A DNA stretch of 64,000 nucleotides from Caprimulgus europaeus. Lineage: Eukaryota > Chordata > Aves > Caprimulgiformes > Caprimulgidae. Position 1 is the stretch's first letter. Each line of letters opens with the position of its first letter. The position numbers and the translations under genes were made by a program. This document shows, piece by piece, positions 45,726-59,520 of the stretch. The DNA lies in assembly GCA_907165065.1 (NCBI GenBank), contig OU015523.1:18785834-18849833 (forward strand), read 5' to 3'. A model generated the notes under the pieces. That model made no database searches. It saw nothing but the letters and a program-made list of their open reading frames with translations, and was not told the origin of the DNA.

Positions 45726-48700
45726 GTAAATGCCACAAAATGCCAAGTTTAGGGAGGAGCGTAAGCTTTAAGTATGCTGATAACTGTCAGAAATTCCCTT
45801 TAAAAAAATAGTTTCCTAAACTGAATGGGAAAAATAACTTTATTGTTCAGGAGGGAGTGAGTCTAGTCAGGGAACTAGACACTGTCTGGTATCTGCTTTG
45901 CCATCTAGAGAGGGCTGGAGAGGATGAGAAAGGCAGAGAGTAGTTTGGCACCAGGACCCAGGAGGTTCTGCCGACAGAGGACGTGGAGCGAATTACTGAA
46001 TTTGCTAGTGTAGTGAAGAAGTAAAAGAAAGAAAAGAAAAAAGTTAAGAGAAAAATAGAAAGGATAAAAGAAGATTAGGAAATGTAGGACCAAACCCTCA
46101 ATCCCATGTTCATTGTTTACTTACTTTTTATTCAAGTTGGCTCCATTTAACTTCCATGGGAATTTATAGGAATAAAACCACAGTAAAGTAGAATTGAGGC
46201 ATTGCAATTTTGATTCTAGCAGATGAGAGAACAAGCATTAAAAACCTGGGATCCTCAGTGGAAGAGGAAGGGTGGCCGTGTGCATTCATATTGTCCTGTT
46301 CTGAATGGCCATAGTGAGACTGACAAAAAGCTAGTTCTTCACATCACTGTCTTCACTTTTACACCCTCCCACTAGTGTTAAATGTGTGGGAGCAAGGAAA
46401 TCCAGAGCTTTTCCACAGATGGCTTTGCCTTCAGTATATCCCTGAGGATTCATGTGCTCTGGGACAGGAAACATTTTCCTTCCTGGGAGAGCTGTGTCCT
46501 TCCCATAGTCCTCCTAAGAAGTCACCATGAAGACATCCTCATAGTGTTTCCCTTTCCCTAGAGCCTTCTCTTGGGGACCCATTGTAATTACAGCACAAAG
46601 AGCTAGCATTCCTTTATGAAAAAAACATTTTCAGAGAACAAGAAGCAGGCAGCATATGTAGTGAGGGGCTGTTCTCAGATGGGAGGTTTGAAATGCAACT
46701 GATCAGTAAATGAAAATGTTGGGATAGAGAGCGTCAAAACAAGAGCTACTTGAAACTCAAAGGGAGAGGGGAGAAGAGCAGCAAAGTAATAAGAATGAGT
46801 TAATGCTTAATCTAGATTCTTTAAAATCTGTTTTTCAAAGGGAAAGGAAGGAAGAAGGGCAAATATTCAGAGAGCATGAATTGTTGTACTAGGTCTCAGA
46901 AGGTCTAGCCCTTGGAAGCACAGGAGTATAGATTATTTCAAATAATGGGTAACTTTTAATGTTATTTTTTATTTCTTGCATTATCAGTGTCATTTTCTAG
47001 ACAGGAAAGTGGAAACCCAGCATGCTTATTCTGTGGGAGAAAAGGCAGAGATTTAATTAACACATTCAGAGAAAGAACCATTAGAGTCAAGAGCAGAATT
47101 CAGGAGTCAAACACTCTTTAGTCTGCAAAGCTGAAGTGAACATATCTCAGAGTAAGAAACACTAATTACGGAAAAAATCATGCTGCAGAAGACCTTGATC
47201 TGGCCAAAACCAAGTGCTGCTGATTTGCAGGATATTTATTTCGGTACAGAGAAAAGCAAACCTCAGAGTATGTACAGATGAGGACCTTCCTTACCTTTCA
47301 GCTCTTTGCTAAAACTGTCATTCTTTCCAGCTGAGTGACATTATGAACTGCCAAATAGTTTGCAAGAGCAATAATACATAGATGAAGAAATAAATTAAGT
47401 GATAAACAAGGGTGAAAATATATATTTTCAGGGATCAAATGATATGGTGCATAGTTTCTATACTGCTTTACAGGAAGTGTTATGAAACTGTCAGACTTGA
47501 AAGCAACGGCATGAGAGCAGGAGATGAAATTTTCCCAGCAACTAGCTTGCTTTCCAGTGGAGATAGGACCTTGGCATTCTGTGAATAGAATGTAGAAACT
47601 CCTGTGTTCACTGAAGCTTAAAACAACAACAATAACAACAACAAATGAAGGCAAAGAGGAGACTGGAAAATGAGGAGAAGAAATAAAATTAAAAATTCCC
47701 TCAGCTGCTGGACTGTGGTTTTATGTTGTTGGGATAATAACTCTGGGACTTTAATATATCATGGTGATGTACATACTACCAGTGCTTAGATATTTCGATG
47801 GACAGATGTTGCAGAGATGCTAAAAAAATCACACCTGCTTTCTGTATCCAGTGTCTTGCTAACTGGAAGCACTCACTCTAGAGATGTGAAACAGCATTGC
47901 TCCTGCATTCCTTGGATACACTCCATCAGAAGAGGCAGCAGTTTTATTTTCTGCTTAGCTCTCTAGAGAAAACATGATGCACAGTTATAACTCGGTGGTT
48001 TTATTGTTAGCATATCCCTAATGATTTCAATGGCCTTTCTTCCTGGGCAATGATGCCTTCTTTGGCTGTGTTACTGGCATGTAGTAGCTAGCTCACAGTG
48101 TCCTGCCAACACAGAATGCATTATCAAGTCTTCTGAGTGCAGATGTGTTTTTATTTTTGTTACCTGATATTCTGTCTCGCAAAGTAGAGAAGGGGAGCAT
48201 TGGTGTTTTTCTGAAATCAGATTGAACTTCCACTGTGCATTTTCACCTCACTTTATGCTGCTAATTCATACTATTACCTGTGTGTCTTGTGATGGATAAT
48301 ATTTTGGTTTATTTGTTTTGCAGAAGGGAATGTGTATCTCATCCTTTGTCCATAAAAGTAGTGTATTTGTACCTTAAGAGTGCCAAATATGAAAGCTGAA
48401 AATATAGAAAGACATTAAAAATACTACAATTTATTATTTTTAAGCATATTTCATGACTTTTAAGTGAGTCTAACAATTTTCTTGCATTTGAGTCGTGGTT
48501 TCTGAAGTCTATGATTGGCAGTTTTTTAGTCTGAACCTAAAGGGACCACGGGTGCAAAGCTACACCACTGTGTTGGGCTTAGATCAGTTGACTTAATCTC
48601 TGTTAACAAACTCAGTTTTATTTTGTTTGTATAAGCTGCCTCCAAATATGCTGTATGCACTGGTCTGATGAGGGAGGGATTTATGTCATTTTAGAAAAAA

Positions 48701-49860
48701 GAAACACAGGAAGTCTCTGGTGAAAAGAAAGAAAGAAAAAAAAAAAAGAAAATTGCCTGCTTGAGCAGAGGCTAGATCTTGCTTTGATGAAGCCGCAAAG
48801 AATTTGAGCACATATGAAGAACGTCTTATGAAAGTTTTTAGAACCCAAGGAAGGCATACTTCACCCCTTAAAGCACCACTGTGCATCGAGCACCTTCAAT
48901 TTATGACTCTGACATCTCTCAAGTGCCTTCTGTTAACTGACTCCTTCAGACTAGGCAGCTATCCTTATTCTAGGACACTTTTAAGTGTGGGAAGATGAGG
49001 AAGGCAGAAGAAGGACACTACAGCTTATATCATGCTACTAACAATTATTTTAAAATGATAGAAATTGAAGGAGGAAGCAGGAGGCTGAGTGAAGGCAAAT
49101 GTAGAACCCACCACCACCAAAAGGACCAAGACTGATGCTAGTGAATGCTGTGACTGTCTCAGATGGCATGCAGGCTACCAGCTGGACTGTTAGCTGTGAA
49201 ATAAATACGTTGGGTTTTTTAAAAAAATATCCATAGTAATTTCTTGAAAACATTTTTCTCATTTCTTGAGTCACACTCTATGAACTGTAAAGTCACAGTA
49301 ATGTGCTCCTAGGCCCGGAATTGTTTAGCGTCAGGAGTAGAGCTGGTAGATATTTTTCACTTGAAAACAATTTTTTGACAAAAAATGGTCTCTTTTGTGA
49401 AACCCTCTGTATTTAATGAAAAACAGAAAGCAAATATGTTCTTTGACTCTAAGTTAAGAGTAAATATCATCCCAAGGCAGTATGAGCTCCACATGAAGGG
49501 AGAAATCAAAGACTGGGAAAGCACACACACTCCCTAGAGCTTCTTTCACTCAGAACCTGTCATTTCCTCCATAGGGGTGCCTAATGTAAACTGGTGCAGG
49601 ATACAAATCTTGAATAAAGAGGGAAATAACAGTTGCAGGAGAAAGACTACAGCTGTTGAACGCCTTACTGGAGAACATTAGCTAAAGGCTGAGAGTAGTT
49701 GTCTTCAGATCCAGAGTACATGGGCTACCCGTTTGAAAGTCTTACCCGTGCAATGATGCCTTCTAGGTACTTTTCATTTTAGTGTTATTCATAGTCTTCC
49801 AGGAATATTTGTGCTCTGATGTGTTGTCATTGTTTCCTGTTGTGCTTAGTCTCTATTTAG

Positions 49861-49908
49861 AGCTAGTAATAAGCTGTATTCAGTAATAAGCTAGTAATAA
49901 GCTGTATC
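49861..49908. repeat. Two-copy tandem duplication, 28-bp period
   Basis: AGCTAGTAATAAGCTGTAT occurs twice exactly, the second copy starting at 49889. CAGTAATAAG in between is a partial third match. This is a recent local slip. Confidence 0.85.
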
Positions 49909-51186
49909 ATTTAAGTATTTATGTAGTAAACAGTTTTGGAGTCATTTGTAATTGGACATCTCTGTGCTTAAACATATGTGAACTCTCAAGGACTAAATTT
50001 AATCCTTGACATCATGCTTTGTAGGGGGTGTCAGCCTTGTGTTATATGAGAGAATTTGTTTATTGACTAGCTTGGTGCTTAATTTCTTAAGCACATAATG
50101 TAAGAGAGACTAATACTGTGACTGATTGCATTTCACTGATGTACTCTTACAAGCTGATGTCTTAATTACATTACTGGCCAAGGTGAAAGGTTACATATAG
50201 TTCCCAGAGGAACAGATATATGGAAGAGGACCTCTGGTGACTTGTGGTTTGCTTATGGGAAGCTTATCTCAGATAAAGGTAGCTCTTTAGAGGAGCAATG
50301 AACAGAGGCCATGGATCACCTAGGAATTTATCTGGCAGCTCTGACAGCTGTGAAATTGTCCTCTCAGCAGTGTTATTGAAGGGAGTGCCACACAGATCCT
50401 GAAACAGAGCGAAGGTCTAAGTAATCCCTATTGGACTTAGTTTCCTGATACTTGTTCCAGAACTGAGTAACTTCTTCTTTAATGGTCCATCACGCTGGAG
50501 TTAACTTAATAGTTTTTCCTTAAATCTAATCTGGTCAGACAGCACTGGGAACCCTCTGCATGAAGTACGAATGAACTTAGGGAGTGTGTGCGCCCTTAGA
50601 GACTGTCCTGCACCTACCATAGGTGTTGGGTCCTTGCTGTTCTGCAGGACTATCTTCCACTAAGTTGCAAGGAACCAGACAGACTGTGTTTGAGAAGGGA
50701 AGTCTCCACCCTTGGCAAGCAGTATCCACAGCTCATTGGCAAGCACTAGAAAGCCTAGAAAAGGGTTAGTAGCTTGCCGTTGACTTCATTTTCCCTTGAC
50801 TTTGAGTCTAATAGTACCTCTGTTGTCCAAGGTTGTTTCATCTGCACCAAGATGTTAGACAGTGGAGGCACAGGGCCTTATAATGGATGTGCTAACACAC
50901 ATTTATGCTCATGCACCACAATGAGTTCAGTTCAACATGGCTTGAGGGTCATGATATTTATTTTTTAGTTCCTTTTATTTATGCTGACATTTTGAGAAAA
51001 TACAATTTGTCAATTTATAATTTTTTGGAAGAGAGATTCTTATATGCCTTTTAGAGTAGAATGTCACTCCTGATAAATGAAAGTAAAAAGTAACATTTAC
51101 ATACAACTTGTGGGTTTTTCTACTTTTGACCACCATTATTTGATAGTTCTTTTTTCTAACTTTTTTCCTACTTTTTTAACTCTGAG

Positions 51187-51885
51187 ATCATAGAATCATA
51201 GAATACCTGGTTGGAAGGAACCTTAAGGATCATTTGGTCCAACCTTTCTTGGCAAAAGCACAGTCTAGACAAGATTGCCCAGCACCCTGTACAGCTGAAT
51301 CTTAAAAGTATCCAATGTTGGGGAATCCACCACTTCCCTGGGGCAATTATTCCAACAGCTGATTGTTCTCATTGTGAAAAATTTTCCTCTTGTATCCAAT
51401 TGGAATCTCCCCGGGAGTAATTTGTACCAATTGCCCTTCATCTTTTCCATGTGACTCCTTGTTAAAAGGGAGTCTCCACCTTTTCTGTAGCCACCCTTTA
51501 AATAATTGAACATTGTGATGAGGTCACCCCTAATCCCTCTTTTCTCAAGGCTGAACAAACCCAGTTATCTCAGCCTTTCCTCATATGGCAGGCTTCCCAG
51601 TCCTTTGATCATCTTCATGGCCCTTCTCTGGACCCTCTCCAGCCTGTCCACATCTTTTTTGTATAGTGAGGACCAAAACTGAACACAGTGTTCCATGTGT
51701 GGCCTGACCAGGACTGAGTAGGGTGGGATAATGACTTCTTTATCTCTGCTGGTGATGCCCTTGTTGATGCAACCCAACATCCTGTTGTCTTTCTTGGCTG
51801 CTGCAGCACGCTGTTCACTCATATTGAGCTTGTTATCCACCAGGACCTCCAGGTCCCTTTCCACAGAGTTGATCTCTTACCCCTA
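51187..51885 (-). mobile_element. CR1 LINE, longest copy, with part of ORF2
   Basis: Begins with GATCATAGAATCATAGAATA and GGTTGGAAGGAACCTTAAGG on the plus strand. On the minus strand 51565-51864 is an open 99-codon piece of the ORF2 C-terminus (motifs LEVLVDNKLN, RMLGCINKG, LVRPHMEHCVQFWS, RRAMKMIKGL). It is from a different CR1 subfamily than the copy at 43.4 kb. With no 5' part, it cannot move by itself. Confidence 0.95.
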
Positions 51886-52029
51886 GAGCTGAGAGGAAAG
51901 AAATTCTGAATTTTTAGGGCTCTACTAAGAATCAATGCAACCCTAAGGAGTCAAGGATGCCTCCGATCCTCAGGATGTTTAGATATGCTCCCAACCTCAG
52001 CTGGAAGAAGGAACAGTTGCAACTAAATG
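51886..52029. other. Non-coding spacer
   Basis: A short unique stretch between the CR1 copy and the next candidate element. Nothing was recognised. Confidence 0.45.
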
Positions 52030-52560
52030 ACAAATCTTACTGGTATCAGTTGAGTGGAGATGGTTGCTAAAGCTTTAGCGATTGCTGAAGCTAATTCCGG
52101 CTAACGCGGAATTTTTTGCAGTTCAAAGCCTCTCTTTGATTTGCCCGCCACCACCTGAAATTTTCACCTATGAGACTTACATTTTCAAGTCTGACCACTG
52201 GTTAGACTTTTTAAAAAGTGTGAGCAAAAGTGATTTATTAATTCCTGAGCACTAGGAAAAGTGCAAAACCCATGCTTTCTGACTCTACAAAAAGGGACGG
52301 AAGCGCCCTAGTGATAAAACAGCTGCAGACAGAAACTTCAAATTAGGCAGAAAAAACTTCTTCACTAAAGACAAAAGTTTGTGAGTGTCCTGATGAAAAT
52401 TGATTTGCTTTTGTCTGAATAACAAGCACTCAGAAATCGCACTCGTTCCAGGCTCAGTTCATGTTAAAGAGCTCTTGTGGTACTCTTAATAACAAACGCC
52501 CACTGGAGCCTTTACTGTGTTCATTGTGTTTTCTGTATATAAATTATTTTCATGAACCGT
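52030..52560. promoter_or_regulatory. Candidate conserved noncoding element
   Basis: Unique, repeat-free and rather even in composition, with several CpGs in an otherwise CpG-poor region. It contains the 14-bp palindrome GCTAAAGCTTTAGC at 52066-52079 and the hairpin ATTCCG...CGGAAT soon after. No coding frame is present. Confidence 0.3.
52066..52079. repeat. Perfect 14-bp palindrome
   Basis: GCTAAAGCTTTAGC has no spacer. This is the size and form of a dimeric transcription factor site. A chance origin cannot be excluded. Confidence 0.75.
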
Positions 52561-53214
52561 TTGTCTGGCATACACAGTAGTGGAGGGCACTCTACATGTG
52601 TATTTGAAGTAGAAGAAATGGTATGGCAGAAGTAGACAGATTTCATTGCTGCTGTAGCATTATGAACGCTGTTTTAATAATTACCTTGGCATTCTTGAGG
52701 ATCAAAATGCTATGGAAAAACAAGTTATAATGTAGTTATATAAAATTAGAGCAGCAGTAAAAATGAGAGTGGGTTAGTGGCAGGAGAGGATACATGAGAA
52801 AACAATTCCTAAGTTGAAACTTGGATTAAAGGTTCATTTAAGCAGGTTGCTATGTAACTCTGGAGTGACCACAAGCATGTTGAGGCAGCGTTCAGCTCCT
52901 CTGTAAAACATTTGCTGGTCCACAGGAAGAGTTTGTTGCATTAAGTAATTTATGGGGTGCTAAGAAGTTCCTTAAGCTATTATTAAAAACATACAAAATC
53001 TTCCCTGGTTAGGACTCTAGTAACTCAGACTTCTAACTAAGCAGAACTGATAGGGCAGGCCTTTTGATGTTTAATGAGTTCTGAAGCAGATGTGAGATGT
53101 GATAGACAGGGGAGCCGGGGTGATTTAGTGCTCATGGAACAAAATGATGAGATCCCCTCCTGAAAAAGAAAATGTAGCTAAAAAGGACAGATTTTTTTTT
53201 TCTCCCTTTTTTTT
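52561..53214. other. Non-coding stretch
   Basis: AT-rich sequence ending in a T/C-rich run near 53,190-53,225. No gene was recognised. Confidence 0.45.
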
Positions 53215-53560
53215 CCCCCCTTCCTTCTCGATGCATGTGTTTTTGATTTCCTCACCCCGTGCCTCTCAGTGCTGGCTCGTTTCCATTCAAACACACACAG
53301 AACACTGAAAACTAATTAGCCCTGGATGCAGCCACAGGAAGTTAGCCTGCCAAGTCCCCTTTCCCCCACAATTCCTCAACTTTCTCAGCTTGCCTCAGGC
53401 CAAGGGCCTTGCACTGGGCCTCTCTGTGTAGGTTGCCAGGTCTAATTTTACAATTTCCCTTCACCTTATCAAGTGTGCCCCAGGCCCAACAAGGGGGAAA
53501 GGATCAGAGCCAATGTTGTGTTGTGGGCCCTTCTCCCCCACACCCATTCTCCACCCACTT
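53215..53560. promoter_or_regulatory. Candidate conserved noncoding element
   Basis: A unique block with a CTAATTAG homeodomain palindrome at 53312-53319 inside GC-richer flanks, and no frame with a family signature. It may be an enhancer. Confidence 0.25.
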
Positions 53561-56500
53561 CTTTTCTTTTCTGCATCAATTTTGGGAGTCTTGGTCATAT
53601 CTAGTTTCAGTGTTGACTTGTTAATCTGACCTTTGCTAATGCTTTTTAGAGGAACCAAAGAGAACCTCACCATCTTGTAAAACTTGAAAGTCCCTCCTCT
53701 CCAAGACTTTTCTTGAAGGTTAACAAATTTTCCTGAGAGCCAGAGAACTACAGGTGTCAACCATTTTCAGGCATCTCATTTCAAAGCAGAGCCCACCACA
53801 ATCCCAATGTGAGAAGCCAGAGTCTGATTAGAAGAAAGCAGCAGGATGGATGCCAGCCTACAGCGGACAGAGTTCTGACACATGCAACTCAACTAGAAAA
53901 TACCAGCATGGCTGCAAAACTATGAGGTATAGAAGCATATTGGGGTTTTATTCTTCATTCTTATGCTCCATTGCTGTGCGACACTTAGCAGAAGTCACTT
54001 CAGCTCATTTGACATCCCTTTCTAGGCTGGTGACAACAGGACATAACATCTACAAAGAGTACTTTGAGCTTTTTGGATGAGAGGCACTAAAGTACATGAC
54101 AGTTGTTATCAAATCTCAGCAGAAAGGGGTGAAGAAGGAAAAACATTGGGCAACTGAACTCCCCTCTTCCTTCTTCTGTGGTATAGATAAGTGGGAACTG
54201 ATGGCTTTGTTGGACTGTTGCCCATCCAGTCCAGCGTTCAGATCCTATGTGATCTACAACAGAGTCTTCAGAGGAAGACTTGAGGATCCCATGGTGCAAT
54301 GGGCTAGAAAAGAAAAAGAAGCTAATTTGACCTTGTTATCCAGTGCAATTTGCTTCTCCAGAAGTTAGAAAGTGGCATAAGCCCTCAAGTACATAATGTT
54401 GTTGTTGCCTGTGACAACTGTGAATGACCTGAGACCCACATAAATATCTCGTTTTTTATTGCTGTTAGGTTTTGAGCTGTGCCACTTTCCTGGAGCAATG
54501 AGTTCTACAGTGTAATTGTGTGTTACGTGAACAATGTCCTTTTTCCATGTATGTGCTCTGTGAATTTCTGGAGAAACTCATGTGGCATCTCCTGGAGCTG
54601 CACCTGCCCTGTGGACAGAGAACTCCATCCTGTGCAGCTGAGAGAGGGTGTCATCTGGGAACCAGCTCTAAATGAACTCAGAGTTTGAAAATAACCTGAA
54701 GGAAAATATTAAGTACAGTGTTAGGAAGGGCTGCTGCAGGAAGGAATAAGATCCTATTCTTGTTTCATTCTCACCTGATGCAAGACTTGAGAAGAGCTTT
54801 GTATAAGCTTTTTAGTTAAGTTACATTTTAAACACATTTACCATCTTGCCTTTGATTTGCATGAATGTCCTTCCTGTAGAGCAGGTGGTGACACCTGATG
54901 CACCATGTGTGGAACCATGCCTGCTGCCAGTCTCTTTGCACAGGCTATGAAATATCTGTTATGATGTTTTATTTAACATTTTGGATATGTTAGTTAGAGA
55001 TAACATGGTCATGGAGAAGTGACTTCACTGCGCAGGCACACTGTTCTGGAGCGGAGATCAAAGGCAAGCACAGAAATGTGATGTTCTAAACTCTGATTTG
55101 GAGCATTCTTAAATGTGTGGTGTGTAGCACATGAGTAGCTCATTAAGATGAAAGGGACTACTCTAGTGACTGCCATAATACCATGTTCAAGTAGCTTACT
55201 GAACTCAGGTAACCTAGATCATTTTTAGGTGAAAAAAAAGACAACCCTCTTGTGTGGATACAGACAATCCTGTTAATCTGGTTTCAGGGTTGCCAGTGAC
55301 ATTTGTAGCATAAGCTCTGTCAGGCAGAGCTGTCTGTTTTAACTCTGCATCTGGATCTGGCGCAAGTGGCCCCTAGCCCCTACTGCAACTCTAATAAATG
55401 TAAATTTGGCAGGATGGCAGAACTAGCAGCCCATGAGTTGACCTGTGTGCTCTCCCTCTGGCTCCAAGTTTTAGCACTTCTCAGAGTACTTGCAAGAAAA
55501 TAGCCTCTTAGTTTTTTGATCTTTGCTCAAGCATCAGGACTGTAGTCCAAGATTATCACATCACTATTGATTGCTCTGAAGTAATCTGTGAATCCCAGTA
55601 AGAACTAAACAGCAGGAGCTGTGCATCTTAAAAGAACAAAATGAAGACCAAAGCAGTTTTAATGCAAATATCCGTATTTGTTTTAGCAGGAGTAGAGCAA
55701 TGTAGAAAATAGAGTGCTCGACAAAAATTATTTCTGACTCTTGTTTTGAAGTTTTCTGAGAGGTATTTACCAGATATAACGGCCTACAATTCTGGAACCA
55801 CAGCACACACGTGTTGTGTCTCTTTTCTGAGAGTGCGTGCCTCTAGTTCAGCTCATTTTTCAGAACTTTTGACTTGTCCTGAAGAGCAAAAGGAGGAAAA
55901 CAAAAGTCTAACATAAGAACTTGGCTTCCTTTCATATCTGTGAAGTCAAAGAAGAGATTATATTTTACTAGAGTCCTAGCAAAATGAGCCCATGTGGCTG
56001 GTCTTAGAGCTATGACATGGATCTGGTTGCTAATAGAGCTAGCTAAAAAATTTCCATGCAAACTTTATTTTTTTTTAAAAAAAGGACAGTTTTTACTGAA
56101 ACTGGAAGATTTCTCAAAATAGTCTTATTTTCTTGAAGTTGTTCACATATTCTTCTTAAAACATAACCCCAAAATTTTAGAGTGTAATTTTTTAGTACTT
56201 TGGGGCCAGAATTTGTCAGCTTTTGTAATTTGTTAAAAAATGTGTGTGTTTGTTTTTCATTTCTTTTCTCAGTTCTAGACTTTTAAAGAGGAAATGTTAA
56301 AAATACTATGCACACCCTTTTCTTTCCCAGCACAGACTTAATGAGGCAGGGCTAAGCCAGCAGTAACCCTGACTTCATACTCCAAGTCACCAGATGCGTC
56401 TGCTGCTCCATGGTTACTCAAAACCTCTGCAGCACAGTGCACTAAGCTCAGATCTGTAAAACGTGACTTGTCTTTCTGTACCTATAACTTGTCGGCACTG

Positions 56501-59224
56501 GCTTGTATCCAGACACCTGGAAGACCACAAGATGTTATTCTGGCACCCCTCTGCCTAGTAAGAGGATACAGTTGGATACCTACATGTCTCGGTTCTCACT
56601 TTTCTAATCCTTGGGTTCTTCAAGCCTGCTTCAGTTGGAAGAACACCTTTGTTTTCTGTATTTGCTCCTTAAATAACTAACTATATCCTTAAGAAGCTAG
56701 CCTGGTCTGAGTTCTAAGTGTAGCATAGTCTTTGCTGGAGAGGGAAATAAATGGGTCAGAATCTATAAGATCTTGTTCAAAATCAAGGTATAATAACAAC
56801 TAACTACAGCAAGAACATTTTCATCACATGCAATTAATTTTCCATTCTGATGCATGTATCTAAGAGGATCTCATGTGAGGCTTGTCTGACATGCTGAAAT
56901 ACTTAATTTAGCTTTCTCCCAACAAGTTTGTCTTTTAGAAATTTTCACAGTTCTAAAGTTATTATTGCAAAAATCCCACAAAAATGTCCATTTTTGGTAA
57001 TTCTGTGAGGGAGAAACATGAGTGTAGCCATTGGTGATGTCTCAGCATGGTGAATATCTTTGACTGAGTGCACCTGGTTCAGTTTGAGGAGTTGCCAGAT
57101 CTGAGTGTCTTAACAGAAGGATCAAATTGTGAAATGTATAAGTTATCTCTGAATTTGTGATCAGCAATAATCTCCCCCCTGTTAAACAGGGCTGAATATA
57201 CAAGATTTTCATTATCTTTCTGTGCAGTCTTGCAAATCAGTTCTGGTTCCTTCAGGATCCTCCTTCTCAAATACAGAAGAGGATGATCTATGATGCCCTT
57301 TCTCTGGAAAGTGCATTTGTGCATTGCATACACAGAGATTTATCAGAATAAAATTTCTCTTATATTTTGCCATGTAAAATCAGTGCGTGGGAACTGTGTA
57401 GATCAGTACTCCAAGCCTGATGCAACACCCTCACCTGCTGCTATCATGTCTTAGAAGATAAAAGGAGCAGGAGGAAAGACGGCCAAGTTCAGCTGTGATC
57501 ACTAGTGCTCTGTCCATCACCTTTGGTGATATCTTCAGGCTGTTGCCCTCAGAGTATAGTTGCTGGATATTATTTTAGCATTAATAACTAGCAGCCTTCC
57601 CAGCTTACCCTGTTCCTTTCCTGCTCTCCATTTCTGTGCCATTTCTCCTTTATGTGTCCTCAGGCTTTGAGGTACATTTGAGGTACAAAGCCCTCAGGCT
57701 TTGTATTTCCCTTCATACACATGCAGCCTGTTCTTCTAATACAGGGAAAGGCAAAATTCATATACCCCAAACAGATAAAGCCCCTAAAAGAAAATTAAGC
57801 AAATGAGATAATAATGAGCATAAACCACTTCCAAATTACTGTAGTTGGATGTATTTTCTTTTTTTTTCACCCTCTCATTTTGTTTACACACTGGAGCTGG
57901 TTGAAAAGTGTTGAATTTTGTTTGATTTGGGCATTTTCCCAGGGAATTTGGTTTCTTTCAGTAAAAAATCAACATCCTCAGAAATTAAGATTTGCAGTGT
58001 AAAGGTATAAATTTACATGGTTTACTTGATGCCTCTCTTCCTAACTGTCAGACTTTTGTCACACAGAGCATCTCTCTCACCATCAGTCCTTTCCTAGTGC
58101 ACCATGGTGGCAGAGCATGAAGAAGTTAATCTAGGACACCATGCTAGAGAGGCATAGCAGCCTGAGTTACCCAAACAACAACTCTCCATGGATGCAAGCT
58201 AACATTTCTCAGTAGAAATGTTGTTAATGCTGCTGGTAGTGCTGTGCAGTACTGGTTATATGGCTGCATGGTGTCAGCTCTTCTGATCAATCTTCCCTCT
58301 GTTTGGAGCACTAGAAGGCAAAGATATCCTATGGGCAGCTTTGTGGTGAGAAACTTTTGGGACATGACACTGAAGTTATATTTGATGTGTTTTGGAAAGG
58401 GTTAATGATTCTGATACCTGATAGCTTGTGGGCATTTTATACAGATGAATACTTGTCACATTTCTGGTACATATCAGTCACAACCAACCAGTTGCACAGA
58501 GCAGTATGTGGACTAGTGAGAAATATGTATTTAAGTTGCTATACGAAAAGAAAATAAATAAAAATAGTATTGATTATGAAAATGAAATTACAAAATTAAT
58601 TACCTCTACTCTGTCAGTAGGAAACAAGAGACCTCTCTAGTGTAGATGACATCCTAAGAAAGTGTCTGATGCCACTGTCATCTTAGGTTCCTATTTCTGA
58701 GAAGCTATCTGTCTCTCTCTGAAAAATATTCATACATATAAACATGGCTTTTTATTTTTGAAACACATGAAATAATTTAGTACAAACTAGAAAATAACTT
58801 CCAAATGCCCTCTTTTGCCTGCACTCTCCTTAGAACATATGGGGAAGATAGCACATACTTTTCTTACAAAGAAAATGAAAATGTCATTGTTTTCCCCAAA
58901 TGAATTTGAAAAATTGATTTTGAAAAAATATGTCTTTGAGATCAACCCCTCCCATATCAATACATCATACAAGAAACCAGTCACCTCTGCAGAAACAGTT
59001 ATTGGTTTCCATCATGTTGCATCGTTTAAAAGATGAGACAGCACGCTCTGCAGCGTGCAGAACTTCCTCTCCTCCCCTCTCTACTTTAATTGCATTTCTG
59101 TTCTCAGCATTACATAACTTTAAAGGCATGTTATAAATATTGTTCTGTATCATAGATCATGTCTATAATTTATACAGTATTTTCACTTTGACATAGTCTC
59201 CTAAAGAAAAAGCAAAACATGGGA
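53561..59224. other. Non-coding stretch
   Basis: More than 5 kb with only short frames on both strands. Short direct and inverted words near 57,660-57,710 (CTCAGGCTTTG twice, and GGCTTTG facing CAAAGCC) are the only structure noted. No exon, RNA gene or mobile element was recognised. Confidence 0.45.
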
Positions 59225-59520
59225 AATTAAAATAAAAGGAGCCAACCTGCCCATTTGAAAGACATTTTGCTTTTATTTTGCAGAAGCTGATTTTATGTAT
59301 TTTGCATAGCATGATCATTCTGCAAAGTCAGTTTGGAAAGGTTTGATTAAAAACCTTGATATTTTTTAAAGTCAGAAAACAAATTTATGAACTTTTTCTC
59401 CAATGTCTATGATTTCATATAATTGTTTTTGTTGTATTATTTTAAATTCAAGATGAAATCATGGCTGATTCCCACCCAGAGTGAGGTAACCAGATTAACG
59501 ATAATGGGGAACGCCACACT
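59225..59520. promoter_or_regulatory. Candidate conserved noncoding element
   Basis: Unique AT-rich block. A pyrimidine tract plus CAG near 59282 and GAGGTAACC near 59487 could mimic an exon, but all plus frames between them contain stops. A noncoding element is more likely. Confidence 0.2.

Larger units (their letters stand above)
44031..51186. other. Non-coding stretch
   Basis: Seven kilobases of unique AT-rich sequence with no recognisable gene. Simple repeats include (CT)7 at 44507-44520, (AAC)n at 47622-47645 and an A/GAAA run near 48,722-48,751. Two small tandem duplications are listed separately. Confidence 0.45.

Noticed and set aside
13311-49908. Short repeats considered as a CRISPR-like array
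   Set aside because: Each locus has only two adjacent copies without spacers, in an animal genome.
59282-59490. Acceptor and donor pair resembling an exon
   Set aside because: The enclosed sequence has stops in every plus frame. It could only be noncoding.
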